From: Rhodocyclaceae bacterium
Lineage (GTDB): Bacteria > Pseudomonadota > Gammaproteobacteria > Burkholderiales > Rhodocyclaceae
DNA: 29,000 nucleotides
Direction: 5' to 3'
Assembly (NCBI GenBank): GCA_018262875.1
Contig: JADFDL010000001.1
Coordinates: forward strand, 1 to 29,000
Every line of letters starts with the position of its first letter. The stretch's first letter is position 1. Both the position numbers and the translations under genes were made by a program. The notes below the pieces were generated by a model, which was not told the DNA's origin, did not search any database, and saw only the letters and a program-made list of their open reading frames with translations. Of the stretch, positions 1 to 8,606 are shown piece by piece.

Positions 1-1
1 G

Positions 2-169
2 GTGATCGGCCCGGTCGCCGAAACCATTGCCAGGATTGCGCTCGAGCAAAACTGCGACGGCATCGTCATGGGCACGCGCGGCCTCGGCGCCGTGGCCGGC
101 GTGCTGCTCGGCTCCGTCACCTCCAAGGTGATCCACCTGGCCGACGTGCCGGTGACGCTGATCAAGTAG
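2..169 (+). CDS. Universal stress protein (UspA family), C-terminal fragment
   Basis: Only the last 55 codons are in the window; the gene begins upstream. The fragment carries the hallmark C-terminal nucleotide-binding stretch of the family: GTRGLG, about nine residues, then GSVTSKVIH, followed by the usual closing strand ending VPVTLIK. These glycines and the G-S pair are known in ATP-binding UspA proteins to hold the ribose and phosphates, so this is probably an ATP-binding member. Such proteins are cytoplasmic stress-responsive dimers. The stop codon is TAG, and a perfect palindromic terminator follows 37 bases later. Family assignment is secure; the specific role cannot be told from a fragment. 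It contrasts with the degenerate Usp-like gene near the right end of the window. Confidence 0.9.
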   Translation: MIGPVAETIARIALEQNCDGIVMGTRGLGAVAGVLLGSVTSKVIHLADVPVTLIK

Positions 170-206
170 CCGCCGGGCCAGCCCTTTCCCTGCATGCCGG
201 CGAAAC

Positions 207-234
207 AAAACGGCCGCCCGCGGGCGGCCGTTTT
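207..234. terminator. Bidirectional rho-independent terminator, perfect palindrome
   Basis: Four A, a 20-bp GC-only self-complementary core and four T form an unbroken 28-bp palindrome (14-bp arms, no fixed loop). It lies between the universal stress gene (+) and the porin gene (-), which converge here. It can therefore give a GC stem followed by U residues in both directions. In a real hairpin the central few bases would open as the loop. Confidence 0.88.
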
Positions 235-256
235 GCCTGATGGCAGCCGGCGCTAC

Positions 257-1438
257 TCAAAAGCTGTGCGTCATGCCGATGTACAACTGGCTGGCGTCCT
301 CGCCGCGGCGCGTCGCCGTCGCGCCGTTGCCGGACTTGAAGTTGTAGGCGGCACCGACGGTGTTGGCGGCGTTGCTGTCGTTGTTCAGCCTCGTGTAGAA
401 CACGCCGGCGGACGTGCGCTTGGAGAAGGCGTAGTCGTAGCCGAGATGCCAGGCGCTGGCCTTGAAGTCGCCGCCGGTGCCGGCGGCAATGGCGGAACCA
501 CTGGCCTTGCCGGCACGGGCGTACTTGGCGTAGAGCGTGTGCGCGCCGAAGCTGTAGCTGACGGGGATCATCCAGGCGTTGCGGCGGGTGTTGCCGGCCG
601 CCACGACATCGGCCGCGCCGAGGATGTGGTTGTCCAGCTCGCTGCGATCCCAGCCGAAGCCGACCTTCAGGCCCATGGCGAAGGCGTAACCCAGCCAGGC
701 ACGCCAGGCATTCTGGTCCGCGGCGCGGGTACCGGCGACACGGTTCTCGCTGCTGGCGTTCCAGTAACTGACGCCGGCCGTCCACGGCCCGTTGTTGTAG
801 CGCAGGGCGCCGTTCCAGCCGCTGCCGCCGCCGGGATCACCGGTCGCGCGGTTGGTATTGCCCTCGGTGCCGAAGGGACTGGTCGAGTAGGCCAGACGGG
901 CCGTGAAGCCGTTCCAGTTCGGGCTGTCCCACATCACGATGTTGGGCGTGCGGCTGGCGCTGGCCATGATCGACACGACTTCCGTGCCGGCGCCGCCGGT
1001 GTGGGTGGAGCTGACCTGCGACATGATGCCGTCGCCGAAGTTGGTCTGGTTGGAGCCGGCGCGATTGCTCTCGATGGCGCCGAACTCGTTGTAGTGCAGA
1101 TCCCAGCGGCCGATGGTGAGCTTGCCCCAGGAATCGTGCTGCAGACCGAGGCCGGAGTTGCCGCCCATATTGAGTGCGCCCAAATCGACGCTGAAGCGCA
1201 TGTCCATCTGGCTCCAGGCCTTCAGGCCGCCGCCGAGATCCTCGCTCACGCGAAAGATGAGGCGCGAGGACTGGTCGGAAACGCGCGATTCGGCATCGTG
1301 GCCGGTGCTGCCCCCGCCGGACAGCTTGTAATTCTCCCAGCCCGCGGCCATCTTGCCGGAAATGGTGACGCTGGTCTGCGCCAGCGCCGGAACGGCGACA
1401 AGGCCGGCCACGGCGGCGGCGATGAGCTTCTTGTGCAT
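257..1438 (-). CDS. Gram-negative outer-membrane porin (Porin_4 type)
   Basis: This 393-residue protein would form a trimeric beta-barrel diffusion pore in the outer membrane. The N-terminus MHKKLIAAAVAGLVAVPALA is a signal peptide ending in an ALA site, with the mature protein starting QTSVTISG. This resembles the first strand of betaproteobacterial general porins. The last residue is phenylalanine (THSF), the BAM recognition end expected of an outer-membrane barrel. The body alternates aromatic and glycine-rich strands, such as GLKAWSQMDMRF and GLKVGFGWDRSE. An in-frame start exists upstream at 1585, but it would bury the signal peptide behind 49 residues. The start at 1438 has a GAAAGGA ribosome site just before it. 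The gene stands alone, faces a terminator downstream, and has a tandem-repeat element upstream. The transported solute cannot be inferred. Confidence 0.93.
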   Translation of the reverse strand: MHKKLIAAAVAGLVAVPALAQTSVTISGKMAAGWENYKLSGGGSTGHDAESRVSDQSSRLIFRVSEDLGGGLKAWSQMDMRFSVDLGALNMGGNSGLGLQHDSWGKLTIGRWDLHYNEFGAIESNRAGSNQTNFGDGIMSQVSSTHTGGAGTEVVSIMASASRTPNIVMWDSPNWNGFTARLAYSTSPFGTEGNTNRATGDPGGGSGWNGALRYNNGPWTAGVSYWNASSENRVAGTRAADQNAWRAWLGYAFAMGLKVGFGWDRSELDNHILGAADVVAAGNTRRNAWMIPVSYSFGAHTLYAKYARAGKASGSAIAAGTGGDFKASAWHLGYDYAFSKRTSAGVFYTRLNNDSNAANTVGAAYNFKSGNGATATRRGEDASQLYIGMTHSF

Positions 1439-1481
1439 TGCTTTCCTTTCAGGGTTGTGTGCCGTCGCGCATTGTGGCCGC

Positions 1482-1514
1482 GCAATGTTTCCGCAATATT
1501 TCGGCAATATTTCG
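1482..1514. repeat. Three 11-bp tandem direct repeats upstream of the porin gene
   Basis: Units are 1482-1492 (GCAATGTTTCC), 1493-1503 and 1504-1514 (both GCAATATTTCG). The period is close to one helical turn, and the array lies 44-76 bases upstream of the porin start. Tandem 11-bp direct repeats in promoters are the known binding pattern of OmpR/PhoB-type winged-helix regulators, so a regulator site is a reasonable inference. No specific regulator is identified. The array also lies 82-114 bases upstream of the divergent permease gene. Confidence 0.6.
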
Positions 1515-1595
1515 GCCGTGCTGACAATTTCAGCGGCGCACGGGGCAGGCGCGTTGTAGCATGATCGCTCGGCGGGATTTCCCACCCCCTATCGC

Positions 1596-2837
1596 ATGGA
1601 CAGTGCAACCCTCGTCATTTTCGTCATCGTCTACCTGGGCATGATCCTGGGCGGCCTGCCCTTCCTGCAGATCGACCGCACCGGCATCGCCCTGCTCGGC
1701 GCCATCGCGCTGGTCGGCCTCGGCGCCGTCAGCCCCGAGCAGGCGGCGCAGTCGGTGCACCTGCCGACGCTCCTGTTGCTGTTCTCCTTCATGGTGATCT
1801 CGGCGCAGATGCGCCTGGGCGGCTTCTACACGCGGGTGACGCGGCATATCGCCGCCTCTGGGGTGAGCCCGCCCGCGCTGCTGGCGCTGCTGATCGCCGC
1901 CGCGGCGGCGCTCTCGGCGGTGTTCTCCAACGACATCGTCTGCCTGGCCATGGCGCCGGTGCTGGCCGACGCCTGCCTGAAGCGCCGCCTGAACCCCGTG
2001 CCCTACCTGCTGGCGCTGGCCTGCGCCGCCAACGTCGGCTCGGCCGCCACGCTGATCGGCAACCCGCAGAACATGCTGATCGGCGAGACGCTGCGCCTGT
2101 CCTTCGCCGGCTACGCGCTGGAGGCCGCCGTGCCGGTGCTGGCGGGCCTCGCCGTCACCTGGGCCGTCATCGCCCTGCTCTCGCGCGGCCGGTGGACGCT
2201 GGCGGGCGGTGCCGCCGCCGTGCCGGAGGCGGAACGGCGCGAGGCAGACGACGCCGTCTTCGACCCCTGGCAGACCGCCAAGGGACTGCTCGTCGCCGGC
2301 GCGCTGCTCGCCGTCTTCCTGTTCACCAGCCTGCCGCGCGAAGTGGCGGCGCTCACCGGCGCCGGCCTGCTGCTGCTCTCGCGCCGCCTGCACAGCAACA
2401 AGATGCTCGGGCTGGTCGACTGGGAGTTGCTGGTGCTGTTCATCGGCCTCTTCGTCGTCAACCATGCCTTCCAGGCAACCGGCCTGGCGGCGCAGGTCAT
2501 GGCCTGGCTCGATGCAGCGGGGCTGGCGCTCGCGGCGCCCATGACGCTGTTCGTCGCGACCTTCGTCGCTTCCAACCTGGTCTCCAACGTGCCGGCGGTG
2601 ATGCTGCTCCTGCCGGCGGCCACCGAGCCCTGGTCCGGGCCGCTGCTGGCCCTCGTCAGCACGCTGGCGGGCAATTTCCTCATCGTCGGCTCGATCGCCA
2701 ACATCATCGTCGTCGATTGCGCGGCGCGGCGCGGCATCCGCATCGACTGGCGCGCCCATGCCCGCATTGGCGTGCCGGTGACACTGGCGACGCTCGCCAT
2801 TGCCGCCGCATGGCTCCTCCTGCGGATCGGGCGATGA
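1596..2837 (+). CDS. ArsB/NhaD-superfamily ion permease (SLC13/CitM-like)
   Basis: This is a very hydrophobic 413-residue inner-membrane transporter with about eleven membrane spans. Two internally related half motifs are visible: SNDIV near residues 111-115 and SNLVSNVPAVMLLLP in the second half. Between them is GNPQN at about 155-159, the signature seen in ArsB, NhaD and citrate/anion transporters of the IT superfamily. The substrate is not determined and could be an organic or inorganic anion, or Na+/H+ exchange as in NhaD. It overlaps the next gene by an ATGA junction, so it is the first gene of a six-gene unit centred on calcium export. The ribosome site before ATG 1596 is weak. No better in-frame start was found. 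Confidence 0.82.
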   Translation: MDSATLVIFVIVYLGMILGGLPFLQIDRTGIALLGAIALVGLGAVSPEQAAQSVHLPTLLLLFSFMVISAQMRLGGFYTRVTRHIAASGVSPPALLALLIAAAAALSAVFSNDIVCLAMAPVLADACLKRRLNPVPYLLALACAANVGSAATLIGNPQNMLIGETLRLSFAGYALEAAVPVLAGLAVTWAVIALLSRGRWTLAGGAAAVPEAERREADDAVFDPWQTAKGLLVAGALLAVFLFTSLPREVAALTGAGLLLLSRRLHSNKMLGLVDWELLVLFIGLFVVNHAFQATGLAAQVMAWLDAAGLALAAPMTLFVATFVASNLVSNVPAVMLLLPAATEPWSGPLLALVSTLAGNFLIVGSIANIIVVDCAARRGIRIDWRAHARIGVPVTLATLAIAAAWLLLRIGR

Positions 2838-3835
2838 TCTGGCTCAACCTCCTCCTCTGCATCGCCGTCATCGGCTTCGCCGGCGCGCGGCTGTCGCGCT
2901 ACGGCGACGTCATCGCCGAGAAAACCGGCATGGGCCGCGGCTGGGTCGGCCTGATCCTGCTCGCCACCGTCACCTCGCTGCCGGAGCTGGTCTCGGGCAT
3001 CTCGGCCGTGACGATCGCCGGCGTGCCCGACATCGCCGTCGGCGACGTGCTCGGCAGCTGCGTCTTCAACCTCGCCATCCTCGTCGTCGTCGACTTCCTG
3101 CACCCCGGTGAGTCCATTTACAGCCGCGCCAGCCGCGGCCACATCCTCTCGGCCGGCTTCGGCATCGTGCTGATCGGTGCGGTCGCCTTCTCGCTGCTGC
3201 TGGCCCGGCGCGAAGAGACGCTCGCCATCGGCCACATCGGCGCCTACACTCCGCTGATCATCGCCCTCTACCTGCTCGCCATGCGCACCCTGCACCAGTA
3301 CGAGCGCCGCGAGCTGGCCGAGTTCGCCGGGGACGTCGCGGAGCGCTATGCGCACGTCAGCCTGCGGCGCGCCGCCATCGGCTACGCGCTGGCGGCCGTC
3401 GTCGTCGTCGCCGCCGGCATCTGGCTGCCCTTCGTCGGCGCCGAAATCGCGCGCGAGATGGGCTGGCACGACTCCTTCGTCGGCACGCTGTTCGTCGCCG
3501 CCGCCACCTCCACGCCCGAGGTCGCCGTCACCGTCGCCGCCGTGCGGCTGGGCGCCCTCGACATGGCGGTGGCCAACCTGCTCGGCAGCAATCTCTTCGA
3601 CATCCTCATCCTCGCCATCGACGACATTTTCTATTTGAAGGGGCCGATCCTCGCTCATGTCTCGCAGGCGCACGCCCTGTCCGCCGTCTCCGCCATCATC
3701 ATGACCGGCATGGCCGTCGTCGGCCTGTTCTACCGGCCGGCCGGCCCGCTCTGGCGCAGCGTCAGCTGGATCAGCCTGTTCATGCTGGCGCTCTACCTGC
3801 TCAACAGCTATATCCTGTTCCGCCATGGCGCCTGA
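2834..3835 (+). CDS. CaCA-family calcium/cation antiporter (YrbG-like)
   Basis: This 333-residue membrane protein exchanges Ca2+ (or another cation) for Na+ or H+ across the inner membrane. It has the two inverted alpha repeats of the Na+/Ca2+ exchanger family. The first contains TSLPELVSG (P50-E51) followed by GDVLGSCVFNLA. The second contains TSTPEVAVT (P228-E229) followed by NLLGSNLFDILIL. The glutamates after each proline are known ion ligands in the exchanger structure and both are present. A central charged loop lies at about residues 155-180. The start is the ATG in an ATGA overlap with the permease gene. The 3' end overlaps the P-type ATPase gene by 11 bases. Pairing an antiporter with a pump suggests low-affinity and high-affinity export of the same ion. 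Confidence 0.9.
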   Translation: MIWLNLLLCIAVIGFAGARLSRYGDVIAEKTGMGRGWVGLILLATVTSLPELVSGISAVTIAGVPDIAVGDVLGSCVFNLAILVVVDFLHPGESIYSRASRGHILSAGFGIVLIGAVAFSLLLARREETLAIGHIGAYTPLIIALYLLAMRTLHQYERRELAEFAGDVAERYAHVSLRRAAIGYALAAVVVVAAGIWLPFVGAEIAREMGWHDSFVGTLFVAAATSTPEVAVTVAAVRLGALDMAVANLLGSNLFDILILAIDDIFYLKGPILAHVSQAHALSAVSAIIMTGMAVVGLFYRPAGPLWRSVSWISLFMLALYLLNSYILFRHGA

Positions 3836-6491
3836 ACACACCCGCCATCCCGCCGGCACGCCGGAATGGCACACCCTGCGTATCGACGCGACCCTGCAGG
3901 CGCTGCGCGCCGATGCGCAGGGACTGACTTCCGCCGAGGCCGCCGCGCGCCTGCAGCAATACGGCCCGAACGCCCTGCCGGAGGGCCGCGGCCGCTCGGT
4001 GGCGCGCATGCTGCTCGACCAGTTCACCGACTTCATGATCCTGGTGCTGATCGCCGCGGCGGTGGTCTCCGGCATCGTCGGCGAGCCTTCGGACACCATC
4101 GCGATCTTCGTCATCGTGCTGCTGAATGCCGCCATCGGCTTCACCCAGGAGTGGCGCGCCGAGCGCGCCATGGCGGCGCTGCGCAGGATGGCGGCGCCCT
4201 CGGCCCGTGTGCACCGCGACGGCGCCGTGGCGACCCTGGCCGCCGACGGGCTGGTGCCCGGCGACGTCGTGCTGCTGGAAGCCGGCAACATCGTACCGGC
4301 CGACCTGCGCCTGATCGAGGCGGCGCAGTTGCGCGTCGCCGAGGCGGCGCTCACCGGGGAATCGCAGCCGGTCGAAAAGCAGACGGAGGCCCTCGCCGAG
4401 GCGCAGCTGGCGCTCGGCGACCGCGGCAACATGGCCTGGAAGGGCACGCTGGTCACCAACGGCCGCGGCACCGGGGTGGTCGTCGCCACCGGGCTCGCCA
4501 CCGAGCTGGGGCACATCGCGCGGCTGCTCGAAAGCGCCGAGGAAGTGAAGACGCCGCTGCAGAAGCGCCTGGCGCGCTTCGGCGCACGGCTGGCCTGGGC
4601 GGTGCTGGCGATCTGCGCCATCGTCTTTGCCGCCGGCCTGCTGCGCGGCGAGCCGCCGGCGCTGATGTTCCTCACCGCCGTCAGCCTCGCCGTGGCGGCG
4701 ATCCCCGAGGCGCTGCCGGCGGTGGTGGCGATCTCGCTGGCGCTGGGCGCCTCGAAGCTGGTCAGGCAGAACGCCCTCATCCGGCGCCTGCCGGCGGTGG
4801 AGACGCTCGGCTCGATCACCTACATCTGCTCGGACAAGACCGGCACGCTGACGCAGAACCGCATGCGGGCGGAAGCCTTCTGGGTGGACGGCGGGGACGA
4901 GCGGGTCGAGCCCTGGCCCAGCCTGCTGCGCGCCCTGGCGCTGGTGAACGACGCCGTCCCGGCCGCCGACGGCAGCCTCGTCGGCGACCCGACCGAAGTG
5001 GCGCTGCTGGAAGCGGCCATGGCGCGCGGCGCCGACCGCGCGGCGCTCGAAAGTCAGTTCCCGCGACACGGCGAGTTCGCCTTCGATTCCGATCGCAAGC
5101 GGATGGCGACGGTGCATGCCAACGGCGCCGGCTTCCTCGCCTGCGTCAAGGGCGCGCCTGAATCGGTGCTGGAACGCTGCCCCTGGCGGCTCACCGCACA
5201 CAGCCCCGTGCTCTTCGACGCCGCCGAGGCGCTGGCGCAGGCCGAGCGCCTGGCGGCGCGGGGGCTGCGCGTGCTGGCCTTCGCCGAGCGCCGCATGGAC
5301 ACGCAGCCTACGGACATCGCGGAGGCGGAGAACGACCTGACTTTCCTCGGTCTCGTCGGCCTGATGGACCCGCCGCGCGACGAGGCAGCCCGCGCCGTCG
5401 ACGAATGCCGGACGGCCGGCATCGTGCCGGTGATGATCACCGGCGACCATCCCGCCACGGCGCGCGCCATCGCCGAGCGGCTCGGCATCCTCGACCGGGG
5501 CGGCCGCGTCGTCAGCGGCGTCGAGCTGGCCGCGCTGTCCGACGCGGACTTCGCCGCGCAGGTGAAGGACATCCGCGTCTACGCCCGCGTCGACCCGGAG
5601 CAGAAGATCCGCATCGTCAAGGCGCTACAGGCCGCCGGCGAGTTCGCCGCCATGACCGGCGACGGCGTGAACGACGCACCGGCGCTGAAGCACGCCGACA
5701 TCGGCGTCGCGATGGGCAGGGGCGGCACCGACGTCGCCCGCGAAGCGGCGCACATGGTGCTGCTCGACGACAACTTCGCCTCGATCGTGCATGCGGTGCG
5801 CGAGGGACGGCGCATCTTCGACAACATCCGCAAATTCATCAAGTACACGATGACCAGCAACTCGGGCGAGATATGGACCATCTTCCTCGCCCCCTTCCTC
5901 GGCCTGCCGATTCCGCTGCTGCCGATCCACATCCTCTGGATCAACCTCGTCACCGACGGCCTGCCCGGGCTGGCGCTCGCCGCCGAGCGCGCCGAACGCA
6001 ACGTCATGCAGCGCCCGCCACGGCTGCCTTCGGAAAGCATCTTCGCCCACGGCATGTGGCAGCACATCGTCTGGGTCGGCCTGACCATGGGCGCGGTGTG
6101 CCTGCTGCTGCAGGCCTGGTCGATCCACCATAGCGGCGCGCACTGGCAAACCATGGTGTTCACCGTGCTGTGTCTGTCGCAGCTCGGTCATGCGCTCGCC
6201 ATCCGCTCCGAGCGCGATTCCACCTTCCGCCTCGGCTTCTGGTCCAACCCGATCCTCATGGCGACGGTGGTGTTCACCCTCGGCCTGCAACTGGCGACGA
6301 TCTACGTGCCGGCGCTGAACCCGGTCTTCAAGACCGCGCCGCTTGACTGGGACGAGCTGGCGATTTGCCTGATCCTGTCGACCGCGGTGTTCTTCGCCGT
6401 CGAAGCGGAAAAGTGGTTCGTGCGGCGCGGCCTGCTGTATGCGACGGGTAAGATACAGGTACCGATTCCTGACCGAAAGGAGAGGCCATGA
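3825..6491 (+). CDS. P-type ATPase, Ca2+-transporting (P2A type)
   Basis: This full-length 888-residue pump uses ATP to export cations, most likely Ca2+, from the cytoplasm. In order it shows an N-terminal cation-ATPase domain ([17 protein letters not shown]), TGES at 177-180 (actuator), IPEALP at 293-298 in TM4, the phosphorylated Asp in CSDKTGTLT (D337), KGAPE in the nucleotide domain, ITGDHP, and GDGVNDAP with D613 and D617. Calcium-site residues known from SERCA are kept: Glu in TM4, NSGE in TM5 and NLVTDG in TM6. TM4 has PEALP where many Ca2+ pumps have PEGLP, so the exact ion could still be Mn2+ or another cation. It overlaps the antiporter by 11 bases and the DUF3330 gene by an ATGA. 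Confidence 0.93.
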   Translation: MAPEHTRHPAGTPEWHTLRIDATLQALRADAQGLTSAEAAARLQQYGPNALPEGRGRSVARMLLDQFTDFMILVLIAAAVVSGIVGEPSDTIAIFVIVLLNAAIGFTQEWRAERAMAALRRMAAPSARVHRDGAVATLAADGLVPGDVVLLEAGNIVPADLRLIEAAQLRVAEAALTGESQPVEKQTEALAEAQLALGDRGNMAWKGTLVTNGRGTGVVVATGLATELGHIARLLESAEEVKTPLQKRLARFGARLAWAVLAICAIVFAAGLLRGEPPALMFLTAVSLAVAAIPEALPAVVAISLALGASKLVRQNALIRRLPAVETLGSITYICSDKTGTLTQNRMRAEAFWVDGGDERVEPWPSLLRALALVNDAVPAADGSLVGDPTEVALLEAAMARGADRAALESQFPRHGEFAFDSDRKRMATVHANGAGFLACVKGAPESVLERCPWRLTAHSPVLFDAAEALAQAERLAARGLRVLAFAERRMDTQPTDIAEAENDLTFLGLVGLMDPPRDEAARAVDECRTAGIVPVMITGDHPATARAIAERLGILDRGGRVVSGVELAALSDADFAAQVKDIRVYARVDPEQKIRIVKALQAAGEFAAMTGDGVNDAPALKHADIGVAMGRGGTDVAREAAHMVLLDDNFASIVHAVREGRRIFDNIRKFIKYTMTSNSGEIWTIFLAPFLGLPIPLLPIHILWINLVTDGLPGLALAAERAERNVMQRPPRLPSESIFAHGMWQHIVWVGLTMGAVCLLLQAWSIHHSGAHWQTMVFTVLCLSQLGHALAIRSERDSTFRLGFWSNPILMATVVFTLGLQLATIYVPALNPVFKTAPLDWDELAICLILSTAVFFAVEAEKWFVRRGLLYATGKIQVPIPDRKERP

Positions 6492-6685
6492 CTGACAAGC
6501 CAATTGCGCCGCCCGGCGAACCGATGATCTCCTGCGACGCTTGCCGCAAGGAGGTGCCGCTCAGTGCCGCCTTCACGCCCGAAGGCGCCGAATACATTGG
6601 ACATTACTGCGGCATCGAGTGCTACCAGGCGTTCGTCGCCGAGGCGAAGCGGCGCGAAGCCGCCGGCCGGGCCGGCAAGCCTTGA
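6488..6685 (+). CDS. DUF3330-like small zinc-ribbon-type protein
   Basis: This 65-residue cytoplasmic protein resembles the DUF3330 family (recognised from memory). It has two cysteine pairs, CDAC near residues 17-20 and CGIEC near 38-42, spaced as a small treble-clef or zinc-ribbon metal site. The pattern [15 protein letters not shown] followed by [11 protein letters not shown] is characteristic. Family function is unknown. The start is the ATG overlapping the ATPase stop (ATGA), preceded by a good GAAAGGAGAGG ribosome site. Tight coupling to the pump suggests a metal-sensing or accessory role, but that is inference only. Confidence 0.8.
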   Translation: MTDKPIAPPGEPMISCDACRKEVPLSAAFTPEGAEYIGHYCGIECYQAFVAEAKRREAAGRAGKP

Positions 6686-6716
6686 GCGGGCGGCACAACG
6701 ACAACAGGAGGTCCCC

Positions 6717-7118
6717 ATGCAGCTCATGCTGATTGCCGGCATCGTCTTCGCCATCGGCGCGGTGCTCTTCGCCCTGCAGAACAACGTGCCGGTGACGGTG
6801 ACGTTCGCGCTCTGGCGCTTCGACAGCACCCTGGCGGTGGTGCTGCTGATCGCGCTGGGCCTCGGCGCGCTGATCGCCGCGCTGGTATCGACGCCCACGG
6901 TGATCCGCGGCCAGTGGGGCGGCGCGCGTCTGCGCCGCCGGGTCGCCGGTCTCGAAGAAGAGAAATCCCGGCTCGAGCAGCGCCTCGCCGCGCTGGAAGC
7001 CGAAGCGGCGCGCCTGCGCCCGCCCGCCCCCGCCGGGGCGAAGCCTTACGCCGAGCTGCGCGAGATGCTGACCGGCGAAAAGCAGCCCGCGCCGCCCCCG
7101 CCGGAAAAAATGCCATGA
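6717..7118 (+). CDS. LapA-domain (lipopolysaccharide assembly protein A-like) membrane protein
   Basis: This 133-residue protein has two N-terminal membrane spans at about residues 2-20 and 38-60. Between them is the short motif LFALQNNVPVTVTFALWRF, typical of the LapA/DUF1049 family. A charged coiled coil follows (RRRVAGLEEEKSRLEQRLAALEAEAARL), then a proline-rich tail. The E. coli relative LapA works with LapB and FtsH in controlling LPS synthesis; whether this copy does so is unknown. The start at 6717 follows a near-perfect AGGAGGT ribosome site. Earlier in-frame starts would run through the DUF3330 gene. It sits 31 bases after DUF3330 and overlaps the flavoprotein gene by ATGA. Confidence 0.85.
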   Translation: MQLMLIAGIVFAIGAVLFALQNNVPVTVTFALWRFDSTLAVVLLIALGLGALIAALVSTPTVIRGQWGGARLRRRVAGLEEEKSRLEQRLAALEAEAARLRPPAPAGAKPYAELREMLTGEKQPAPPPPEKMP

Positions 7119-8548
7119 ACGCAAGCTACGAAGTCGTCATCGTCGGCGCCGGCAGCGCCGGGCTGGCCGCGCTGCGCGAGGTGAGAAAGCGCACGCAGGA
7201 TTTCCTGCTGGTCAACGACGGCGCCTGGGGCACCACCTGCGCCCGCGTCGGCTGCATGCCCTCGAAGGTGCTGATCGAGGCCGCCAATGCCTATCACCGC
7301 CGCGGCACCTTCGAGGAATTCGGCATCCGCGGCGCCGGCGGACTCTCCGTCGATCTGCCCGCCGTGCTGCGGCGCGTGCGGCGCCTGCGCGACGGCTTCG
7401 TCAAGGGCACGCTCGCCGCCACCGACACGCTCGGCGAACGCGCCATCGCCGGCCGTGCCCGCCTCACCGGCCCCGGCCGCCTGGAAGTGAACGGCCGCGA
7501 GATCGCCGCGCGCAGCATCGTGCTCGCCACCGGTTCCAGCCCGGTGGTGCCGCCGGCCTGGCGCAGTCTGGGCGAGCGCCTGTTCACCACCGACACCCTG
7601 TTCGAACTGGCGTCGCTGCCGCCGCGCATCGCCGTGGTCGGCCTGGGCGCCATCGGCGTCGAGATGGCGCAGGCGCTGGCCCGGCTCGGCATCGAAGTCT
7701 ACGCCTTCGGCCGCGGCCACCTCGGCGGCCTCACGGATGCGAAAGTCAGTGCCGCCGCCACGGCGCTGCTCGGCGGCGAGTTCGCCCTGCACCTCGGCGC
7801 CGAAGCGGACGTGATTGAAAAGGATGGCGCCCTGCGCGTGCGCGCCGGCGAAACGGAAGCGACGGTGGATGCCGTGCTCGCCGCGCTCGGCCGCCGGCCC
7901 AACCTCGCCGGCCTCGGCCTGGAAACCCTGGGCATTGCGCTCGACCCGCGCGGGATGCCGCCGGTCGACCCGAACACCCTGCAGATCGCCGGCCTGCCGG
8001 TGTTCCTCGCCGGCGACGCCAACGGCGAGCGGGCGCTGCTGCACGAGGCCGCCGACGAGGGCCACATCGCCGGGCTCAACGCCGTGCGCATGGCCGCGAG
8101 GGAAAAATCCGCCTGCTTCGCCCGGCGCACGCCGCTCGCCATCGTCTTCTCCGAGCCGAACATCGCCGTCGTCGGTCGCCGCCGCGCCGATCTGGCGGAA
8201 GGCACGTTCATCGAGGGCGAGATCGATTTCGCGCGCCAGGGCCGCGCCCGCGCCGGCCAGCGCAACCACGGCCTGATGCGCCTCTACGCCGAACCGGAGA
8301 CGGGCAAGCTGCTCGGCGCCGAGATGTGCGCGCCGGCGGCCGAGCACATGGCGCACCTGCTGGCGCTGGCCCTCGACCGCGGCATGACGGTGCGCGAGCT
8401 GCTGCGCCTGCCTTTCTACCACCCGGTGCTGGAGGAAGGCCTGCGCAGCGCCCTGCGCGAGTTGGCGGCGCAACTGCCCGCCGCCGGCGAGTCGGACCTG
8501 AATTCCTGCGGCAGCTTCGAAGGGATCGGCGCCGAGGCGCTGGAGTGA
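7115..8548 (+). CDS. Dihydrolipoamide dehydrogenase-like FAD/NAD(P) disulfide oxidoreductase
   Basis: This 477-residue class I pyridine-nucleotide disulfide oxidoreductase has four recognisable elements. The FAD-binding motif is VVIVGAGSAG near residue 8. The redox-active disulfide is C42 and C47 in TTCARVGCMPSK. A second Rossmann motif, VVGLGAIGVEMAQ, binds NAD(P)H. The C-terminal catalytic His-Glu pair is HPVLEE (H436, E441). All residues needed for disulfide chemistry are present. Lipoamide is the usual substrate, but no E1, E2 or E3 partner genes are near, so the true substrate could be another disulfide or quinone. The ATGA overlap with the LapA-like gene makes it the last member of the calcium-export unit, an unusual place for such an enzyme. 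Confidence 0.88.
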   Translation: MNASYEVVIVGAGSAGLAALREVRKRTQDFLLVNDGAWGTTCARVGCMPSKVLIEAANAYHRRGTFEEFGIRGAGGLSVDLPAVLRRVRRLRDGFVKGTLAATDTLGERAIAGRARLTGPGRLEVNGREIAARSIVLATGSSPVVPPAWRSLGERLFTTDTLFELASLPPRIAVVGLGAIGVEMAQALARLGIEVYAFGRGHLGGLTDAKVSAAATALLGGEFALHLGAEADVIEKDGALRVRAGETEATVDAVLAALGRRPNLAGLGLETLGIALDPRGMPPVDPNTLQIAGLPVFLAGDANGERALLHEAADEGHIAGLNAVRMAAREKSACFARRTPLAIVFSEPNIAVVGRRRADLAEGTFIEGEIDFARQGRARAGQRNHGLMRLYAEPETGKLLGAEMCAPAAEHMAHLLALALDRGMTVRELLRLPFYHPVLEEGLRSALRELAAQLPAAGESDLNSCGSFEGIGAEALE

Positions 8549-8556
8549 GGCGGCAA

Positions 8557-8578
8557 GCAGCGCGGCTCGGCGTGCTGC
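8557..8578. terminator. Possible terminator hairpin between convergent genes
   Basis: GCAGCGCG (8557-8564) pairs with CGTGCTGC (8571-8578) with one G-U pair and a six-base loop. It lies between the flavoprotein gene (+) and htpX (-). No T-tract follows on either strand, so intrinsic termination is uncertain. Confidence 0.35.
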
Positions 8579-8581
8579 GGG

Positions 8582-8589
8582 ACTGACTT
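8582..8589 (-). repeat. Intergenic copy of over-represented 8-mer AAGTCAGT
   Basis: The plus strand reads ACTGACTT here, in the gap between two convergent genes. It is one of seven exact copies of AAGTCAGT in the window (both strands). Function is unknown. Confidence 0.5.
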
Positions 8590-8606
8590 GCGAGGTTCGG
8601 CGGTCG

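Noticed and set aside
257..1585. Longer porin start at 1585
   Set aside because: It would place 49 residues before an obvious signal peptide and would read through the tandem repeats; ATG 1438 has a ribosome site.
2111..4819. Open frame of 902 codons on the minus strand
   Set aside because: It lies antisense to three well-recognised transporter genes, has low-complexity Ser/Ala/Arg composition and no family resemblance. It is a GC-rich shadow.
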